From Bradysia coprophila (taxonomy: Eukaryota; Arthropoda; Insecta; Diptera; Sciaridae): 64,000 nucleotides of DNA. Of the stretch, positions 57,438 to 64,000 are shown piece after piece. A program made the translations under genes and the position numbers. The notes below the pieces were generated by a model. The model was not told the DNA's origin and made no database searches. It worked only from the letters and a program-made list of their open reading frames with translations. How positions within the stretch are numbered: the first letter of the stretch is position 1; each line of letters begins with the position of its first letter. The DNA is taken from NCBI RefSeq assembly GCF_014529535.1, contig NC_050736.1, positions 2,232,001 to 2,296,000 of the forward strand, given 5' to 3'.

Positions 57438-57937
57438 GTAAGGATCACTTCTATTTACCTAAAATAGAAGAACAATAACGATAATATACTGAAGGTTTGC
57501 GATGAGTAATGTAAAATTGTAATTTAATTTTCCAGAATTTAAACAATAAGCAGAGGCGCCGACGCTCATTCTAGACAACAGAGGTTAAAGAAAGTTGCAT
57601 ATTTTTTTGAGTTTACTTAAATTCCATGTATTTATCCGATACTTTTCATTTTAAGTCAAAGTATTTATCAGAGAAAATTAAAAAAATATTTGTAAATTAG
57701 AATAAACTAATTATGCGAGCGAATTTTATTTCTATTTTCTATGTCTCAGTTCAATAAATCTTCACCAGCCTTGTATTTCCGATACATGGTTCCTTTGATT
57801 TCCTCAGAATATCTACCCGCTCATTATCTCCTTTGTCTGTTGCACTTTAGTTGCAGTTATTGAAAGACTCATTTAATTGATGGAATACCATTTTCTATTT
57901 ACGTATAATTTACATTCTTTTCAATGAGGATTGATAA

Positions 57938-59157
57938 TTAATTTTCAGTCAAAATTTCATAAGATTTATGGGGAACTTCTGCTCCATTGAATGGTATATA
58001 GAGACTTGCATGTGATGGATGCACTTTTCCTGGTGTCAAACTACCCATATAATGCGTTCTGCCGATGTACAGTGTTTCACCACTTGCCGTATTGCCACCA
58101 ACGACAGCATTATGTGGAATGTGTCCATGGCCAGATGGCACCCAAGAAACATTACCATTGCATAACACTTCATATTGATGTTTTGCAATTTCAACTCCGG
58201 CATACGATACATATGCAACGTTCTTGCTGGGAATAACTTTAGCAGGAATTAGATCTCCTTCGTGGAAGGCTTTTCCAACATAAATTGGCGTTCCGTCAAC
58301 ATCGTTTCCGGCTAAAATAGCTCCATCTGGAAGTGGTACATAGGCTGATGTCGACACCCAGTTGGCTAAGGGATTCCAAAGTTTTAATATTTTAGTTTCA
58401 TATATTAAACCATTGTAATGGTATTAAGAGTAGCGGTAAACGTAAACTCCGACGTCAGAACTGTGACGTGAGATATCATAGGAGTGACGTCAGAGCTGTA
58501 AATTCAGAAAGGTGCACAAACACTGTTTCTCAAACAGACACCCACACTGTATAACGTGTAGCTACTGCTACTTAATAGGTAGCATTTCTCATAACTTACA
58601 TCTCTGGGATCCAACCAATACTTCGTATGACTTAACGGAATGCTGTTAAAGACAAATGTAATCAGTCAATATTGTTCCGTTAATATTTCTTTCATTTTTT
58701 CAAACCTCACTTCCTCCATATGGAATGTAAAGACAGGCATGAGATCTGTGAACTTTACCAGGAGTTAAGCTTCCTTGGAAATGAGCTCTGCCGATGTGAA
58801 GTGGTTCACCATTGTCGTTACCAGCAAGTACAGCACCGGGTGGAACGTGACCATGACCAGACGCAACCCACGAAAATCCATGACCAGACAATCCCTGAAA
58901 TTGTTGTTGTTATTACACTCTATCCGATACGTTGTCAGGTCAAGTTCGATCAATTACTTCATAGTTCGAAACGAAGTGTTCTTTGCCAGCGTAACTGACA
59001 TACGCTGCATTTTTACTGGGCATTACTTTACAGGGTAGTTGTTGTCCTTCGAAGAATGCACGTCCAACATAAATTGGAGTGCCATCGGAATCATTTCCGG
59101 CGTAAACAGCGCTGGGTGGTAGACCTGCGTACACTGTTGTTGGAATCCACGTATAGC
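57938..59157 (-). CDS. Protein with four DM9 repeats; first coding exon not placed
   Basis: DM9 repeats occur in insect and mollusc proteins, some of which bind mannose or respond to infection. Exons in order: 58,958-59,157; 58,706-58,894; 58,600-58,642; 57,938-58,365; all junctions are in phase. Each DM9 has the W-[IV]-[PA] start, the A-x-x-[AG]-G-N core, [YI]-x-G-R/K, P-x-KV and the [VL]-Y-[VI]-[SP] end. Repeats 1 and 3 (IYVGRAFFEG, KVMPSKNAAYVSYAG) resemble each other, as do 2 and 4 (IGRAHFQGSLTPGKV, HACLYIPYGG), so a two-DM9 unit was duplicated. Without the gtaagt donor at 58,599 exon 3 would read into a stop; using it joins both halves. Exon 1 must supply the start and one base. A candidate is ATG-A|gtaagt at 60,377-60,380, which is weak because it is tiny. 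No signal peptide or membrane segment is visible in the exons shown. Function here is unknown. Confidence 0.85.
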
Positions 59158-59159
59158 CT

Positions 59160-61423
59160 AAAATATTTGGATATTTCGTTCATAATTTCTCATTTTTTAT
59201 CGCATCGAACATGAATTATTGTTTTAACGAATTGAGACAGCGAGGATTATAACAAGATTATTACGTAATTGATATCATTGCTGAACTGGACGTTCGGTTG
59301 CTATGCTTAGCTTATTTCATTACACTTTCGCGGAATGAAGCTCGCAAAGAATTTGTCCCCAAAGATACAGAATACAACGTAGCACTTACGGTAAGTGGTT
59401 TATGGTATAGTTGCTTTGAAAAAACATCCTAATCAATCGTTGACTCGATACAAGTTTGATAACAAGTTGAAGTGTAACTTTAATATGTGGCTTTTGAAGA
59501 AAAGGTAATTCGTATTTCATCATTTTTGAATATGCGATGTGCATCAAAATGGAAGTATTGATCACTTTATGTGTAAACTTCTTAGAAATGTGATTCGTCT
59601 GATTGATCACATACGACATACTGTGAAGTAATGAAAAAAAGATACCCAAGGCGACGCAATTACATTTTTGGCTGATAAATATCATAAAACTTAACATTAA
59701 AAATTGTTGATAATAAATTCCGGCAAATTGAAGAGCCATACACCAGTTCCTCAAACGATAAAAAAATATTGGCAACGCCCTACTCTACGATTTACTCACG
59801 ACGTAACAATAGTTATCTGTTCAACAAGGAAAAAATGTTGGAAATTGCATTTTCTCTGGTGACTCATATACCTCTGTACGCTCTGATCACAAACACCACC
59901 CTCAAAATGCAATTTCCAACATTTTCCGTAGGTTTCCGTAGTTTCAGCGTTTCAGCGGAGGGGAAAAAAGTGCTATTTCCTCGCCTCCGTTACGCTGTGA
60001 AAATTTGTTTTCATTCACCTAATCACAATTTTATCGATAAATTGCATTTGGAAACGATAAGACTCAACGAACAATTTGTTCAACATAAAAATGATTTTGA
60101 GTGTTGAAAGTCGGTGACTTCATTACCTTCCGTTTTTATTGGAATATTCCACATTTATCGCGAGAAAGTTGTATACAATAACGAAATTAAATTATAACGT
60201 TGAACCGTCGCTAATACAATTAATACTAAATTCAGACGAGCCATAAACATTTTAATTTAGATTTTTTATCTCGGCAACAACAATAAAAATGAAAACAAAG
60301 AGAAGTTAGTTGATTCATACACTTGGGCTGTACAGAATCATACACTTGTTCAATTAAATTATTCACTGCTACTTACTCATATTGAATTATTTTCTTTTTC
60401 GAAAATTATTTTCAACTGTTTCGGGAGATGATCTGACCACTCTAGCGGCACCTTACAAATTGAATTGCACAAACTCCAGCATATAACAATTTATTCAGTA
60501 AAACAATTTGCTGATTACATTTTATCAACTGACTCATCATAAATTATCGAAATATTCTTGGTAGTGGTAGATTACAAGTGGAAATCAGACTTTACTTCAG
60601 CTTCGAGTGTTATTTTTATCGGAACAAAACGTATTATGACGAATCCCTCACTAGATAAAAAGCCGTGCATGTATTGCAATACCGAGAAACAGCTTAAAGT
60701 TTTAGCATGAACCATTCGTTGAAAGTTGATTGACAATCGCGGGTTTTTTTTTGAGTATAAATTCGACGAGCGGGCATTTCTATCTTACTAATTATTTTAT
60801 TAACACAGTGTCATTCTATATTCATGCTATATTCCACTGTTTCCACTACATTCCAATAAATGTGTGGAATAATAGGTTCTAATTTACATAATTACCATCT
60901 ATAGTAGACATCGTACTCGGACTGATTGTGTAATTCTAAGTTAGTACTAACCGGTAACGGTAACGAGGGGTCTCGCGCAGCGCCGATCGATTCACAAGAT
61001 GACATTTTTCTTTAACAAAATGTTATTTTGTGGATCATGTTATCACTAGATTCCTTTTTGGAATAAACGTAGGTACGGACACGAGATCCCTAGCAGTCTC
61101 ATCGATCAGTTTTTAATTTAAAAAGTACATGCGCTTCGCCATACACGAAGAAGTCGAAGCTTGCCGAGACTGATAGTGACAAGTGTGTACTCTATTTTAT
61201 TACATAAGCGAAAACGAGACAACAACATAGACCTGAAGTGTAATTTTTGAATTATTCTTCTAGTTAAGTAATTTTGACATCGGAACACCGTGCGTATGTG
61301 ATAAAATCTGTTACTTCGTTTGTTTAAAATATCTACCGATGTTGGGTATAAATACAAAGTCTTTTAAATATTTCATTAACATGTTAACTTTCGTCGTTAC
61401 TAAAAGCTGGAAAAATAGAATTA
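59160..61423. other. Stretch without a recognised gene, upstream of the DM9 gene
   Basis: The 129-codon minus frame (59,386-59,775) begins at TTG and is Phe/Ile-rich without motifs; the 112-codon plus frame (59,769-60,107) runs across repeats. A hairpin (59,832-59,925) and a repeat shared with 12.7 kb (59,946-60,015) lie here. The promoter and first exon of the DM9 gene may lie in this stretch. Confidence 0.45.
59832..59925. repeat. Hairpin with 22-bp arms
   Basis: aaaatgttggaaattgcatt (59,832 onward) is the exact complement of aatgcaatttccaacatttt (ending 59,925). The loop is about 50 nt. It directly precedes the tttcagcggaggggaaaaaa segment that resembles 12,668-12,735. Confidence 0.75.
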
Positions 61424-62367
61424 AGGTAAAGTATCGCGGTTCGACATGTCAAAAAAACGTTTCGTTTTCCGACACTTCGTGTTGAGCATCTTTAGTATGT
61501 GAAAAAGTTAATCAAAATTCAATAATTTAACGGAAAATCTAGTTTTTCTAATAAATTTAAATGTTTTTCGAGGTGAATCAGTAAAATCTAATCAAAATTG
61601 AATGTGTTTTCATATTTTAAATAGCCCGAAATGTTGACACAAGAAAGTGACTTTTTCGCATGAATTTTCGTGATTTTTGGCTGAAGATTGTTCAACAACT
61701 AATTAACATAAGAACCTGCAAATCACATTACTAGCATTAATAATGTTTACTTTTATGAATTTAATCTAAAACAAGTGTAGAAAGTGATTATTTATGTGAA
61801 ATTATGTGTAATAAATATGGTTCGTGGTTCGACACGGAAAAAATTGCGGTTCCACAGTGATTGTTGTGACTCAACTTCGACGATTTTATCTGAAAATTTT
61901 AGTTTCTTTGCATTATTAGAGTCGATATTAGTGAAATTATTGATACTGAACAGTTTAATCAAGGAAGATTTAGTTTGTGCATACAAAATTCATCGAAATT
62001 TTAAGCGATTTAAGTGAGTTTTCAGCCTATAAAACGCAATAGTAAATGTTTTTGAGCCCAAACTAAGTGATAACTAGCATTTTCCATACCAATTTGTGAT
62101 TTTGATATTTTGTTTTGAAACCTCTAAAAACTAGACGTGTCGAACCGCGATTTTTGCCATACTGTCGAACCGCGATCCAAAACGTCGAAGCCAGAATTCG
62201 ATTAAAACCTTAATAATTAACTGAAATTAACATTAAAATTAACATATTTAGGCTAGTTTCTAAAACAATCTAAAACAATTTCCGCGTACATATCTCTTAT
62301 AAGAAACGAAAACAATCGAGATGAAACTCAAATTTTCAAAATTCTGTCGAACCGCGATACCTTACCT
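61424..62367. mobile_element. 944-bp TA-flanked element with 23-bp TIR repeated internally
   Basis: The left end AGGTAAAGTATCGCGGTTCG(ACA) and the right end's complement AGGTAAGGTATCGCGGTTCG(ACA) differ at one position. TA flanks both ends (61,422-61,423 and 62,368-62,369). The core tcgaaccgcgat occurs twice more inside, near 62,141 and 62,165, in the orientation of the right end, and ggttcgacacgg occurs near 61,832. A 77-codon frame (with an internal MVRGSTRKKLRF) is too short to be a transposase. Confidence 0.82.
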
Positions 62368-62420
62368 TATATTGGATGAGTTAAATCTGAGATAAATCAT
62401 TACGTCCGTGTTCCAAATGA

Positions 62421-62495
62421 TTATTTTGACGAGTGGGGACGTTTATATGTAGCCCGATTCGAAGTGGTGGGTGGTATTTCCACTCGTCAAAATAA
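62421..62495. repeat. Hairpin with 16-bp arms
   Basis: ttattttgacgagtgg (62,421-62,436) pairs with ccactcgtcaaaataa (62,480-62,495) across a 43-nt loop. It lies 53 bp beyond the 944-bp element. Confidence 0.65.
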
Positions 62496-63558
62496 CAATT
62501 TAGAAACAAGTAATATGTATACTAAACGCACTTCTGGTCAGTTAATGAGAAAAATGAATTTTCCGTGCAGAAGCACGTAAACTCAATTTTTATAGTATAA
62601 GTATAAATAACAACATTTCCATACGACAAAACCGGTCTTAGTGATTGTAGTTCCATCTATAAAGCGATAACAAAAACGCTGTTATAAATACCGAGCGAAC
62701 GATGGCGCACATAGTACCGAATAATCGATTTGGGTGTGTACGATGTTATGTTTATGTATTTTATTCATATCTTTTTTATGTACTTTTCCAATCAAATAAA
62801 AAATGGTTTTATTCGGGTATTAATTTTGTCTGAGCCGTTTTGTGGATTCGATGGCAATGCAATTTACAATTCACAAAGTCTTGGTCCATCCGCTTTTATG
62901 ATAGTATTCTGCGGTACTTTCAAATGAAAAATAAAACATTCAATTATTTATTAAGTCTGGAAAAGACGAACAGCCTTGCCAACAGCGGCCTGGAGTCATG
63001 TGAGCGGTCAATTTTTTTACGTCTACGTTGTTACGTATGAGAAATGCTCGGATGAATGATGGATGCAATATATCATCTCTCTTTATTACATTGCTTCGTT
63101 GATTTAGTATTGTATCCCATTCAAGATTGCGTGTTGAATGGAAAGTGGTTTCGACATCAATATATAAAAATTTGACATCTAACTAAGTCCAAGTCCACAA
63201 ACAATTTGCTAAGAACGATGCTAAAACGCTATTACATAACTTATTAAGACACCACTGGCGCAATATTGGCGAAATGATTTTGCGGAAATAATATACGTCT
63301 TTAGATATAGAATCGAATGAGTGTTCAACCTGGTTCGGGACATTATCGCTCATGAAAGCGAAATCATTCAACCATCAAAAACACGAACACTTGCATTTAC
63401 AAGAAAGTTAATGAAATAAACCGTGAAAACTGTTTGATTGTGATTAATCCTATAAATTTGGAGGAGATTATGAATGCTTCAGCTTTAGTCTTTGAATATC
63501 AACCCACCATAATATTGTATCCACATGGTTTGAGCGGAGATTGTATTGTAAGCAATTA
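62496..63558. other. Gene-free stretch
   Basis: Only short frames (up to 66 codons) with no recognisable content. No clear repeats. Confidence 0.45.
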
Positions 63559-63707
63559 ACCTGTCACATTCTGTTATCGATAACGACGACAAAAATAATT
63601 ACAGGCTCTGGGTAATATGGTCGTTTATATACAGTAAAATACATGTTAAAAAAATTGAAGTACAAGATTTCTATTTTCAGCATATTAAAAATACTTTGTT
63701 CGATGAA
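63559..63707 (+). repeat. Dispersed repeat family R1, copy 4
   Basis: Shares aacctgtcacatt, ctgttatcgataacgacgac, aaaataat.acaggctctg, gtaaaatacatgttaaaaaa and aagtacaagattt with copy 3, but the 3' part after atactttgttcgatg is missing. Confidence 0.78.
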
Positions 63708-64000
63708 TAATTGAATTGAATTGTGAGAGTTCACCTATTTTTTTCTATGTCGAAAACAAATGACGCAACCACCTGGGAAAAGGTAAATTATAAATTTATG
63801 CCACAGCCACATTGAAGAATCTAAAATGAGAGACGAAAGTTCCGAGTAGTGAGATAATCTCCACTTGACTTAATCTAGTATACATTTGAAGATCACTCTA
63901 CACAGAGATAGGTTTCATAGTTGAATCTTCACCTATCACATAGTTTATTACGGAATTCGTAATTATCCATACAAAGTGGGTATCATAATCGAATAACAAT
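63708..64000. other. End of window, no feature
   Basis: AT-rich sequence with no gene or repeat that I can support. Confidence 0.4.

Noticed and set aside
58370-58590. Separate promoter and first exon for a second DM9 gene
   Set aside because: No ATG-bearing exon ending in the needed phase was found here, while the gtaagt at 58,599 joins the two halves in phase.
59386-59775. 129-codon minus-strand frame upstream of the DM9 gene
   Set aside because: Starts at TTG, has no motif, and its phase and sequence do not supply the missing DM9 first exon.
59769-60107. 112-codon plus-strand frame
   Set aside because: Runs through a 22-bp-arm hairpin and a dispersed repeat also seen at 12.7 kb; content is not protein-like.
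61784-62017. 77-codon frame inside the TA-flanked element, with an MVRGSTRKKLRF start resembling some transposase N-termini
   Set aside because: Too short, no HTH or DDE motif, and the start is partly encoded by an internal copy of the TIR motif.

Overview
This window is nuclear DNA of an insect, most likely a fly and probably a lower dipteran; that placement is inference. It is AT-rich, its protein-coding genes are split by short GT-AG introns, and the recognisable proteins are closest in layout to Drosophila genes as I remember them. About half of the window is gene-poor DNA full of short inverted-repeat elements. I see no bacterial, rRNA, tRNA or CRISPR feature.

Layout. 1-3,370: repeats, including a 441-bp element with an exact target duplication and a 344-bp palindrome. 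3,371-6,105 (-): a three-exon DCN1-like neddylation co-factor (DCUN1D3/SCCRO3 type) with an acylated N-terminus. 7,129-7,335 (-): a possible small membrane protein. 7,855-14,368: gene-free, with hairpins. 14,369-33,616 (+): a complete 17-exon Dopey (Dop1) gene of 2,654 codons. Its 8.2-kb first intron is packed with repeats. Its tenth intron holds, on the same strand, an intronless M17 leucyl-aminopeptidase-like gene that has lost all five metal ligands. 35,257-37,014 (+): a broken pogo/Tigger transposase. 38,150-44,490: MITEs, a 1.55-kb terminal-inverted-repeat element, tandem repeats and a LINE scrap. 46,486-49,584 (+): a complete seven-exon Sans (USH1G) scaffold gene, with another LINE scrap in intron 1. 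50,045-52,036: a 2-kb element with about 0.7-kb inverted arms around a decayed ORF. 52,500-53,735: a foldback-like element. 54,742-55,761 (+): an intact endonuclease domain with no reverse transcriptase. 57,938-59,157 (-): a gene with four DM9 repeats. 61,424-62,367: a TA-flanked inverted-repeat element.

The host genes do unrelated jobs: cullin neddylation, endosome/Golgi traffic, a pseudo-aminopeptidase, a sensory-cell scaffold and a DM9 lectin-like protein. They do not form a pathway or a cluster. The most unusual points are the nested dead aminopeptidase, the long-armed element with an internal ORF, and several elements whose ends carry arrays of about 10-bp or 21-22-bp repeats. Exon models were built by eye from splice consensus and reading-frame phase; all junctions reported for DCUN1D3, Dop1, Sans and DM9 are phase-consistent.
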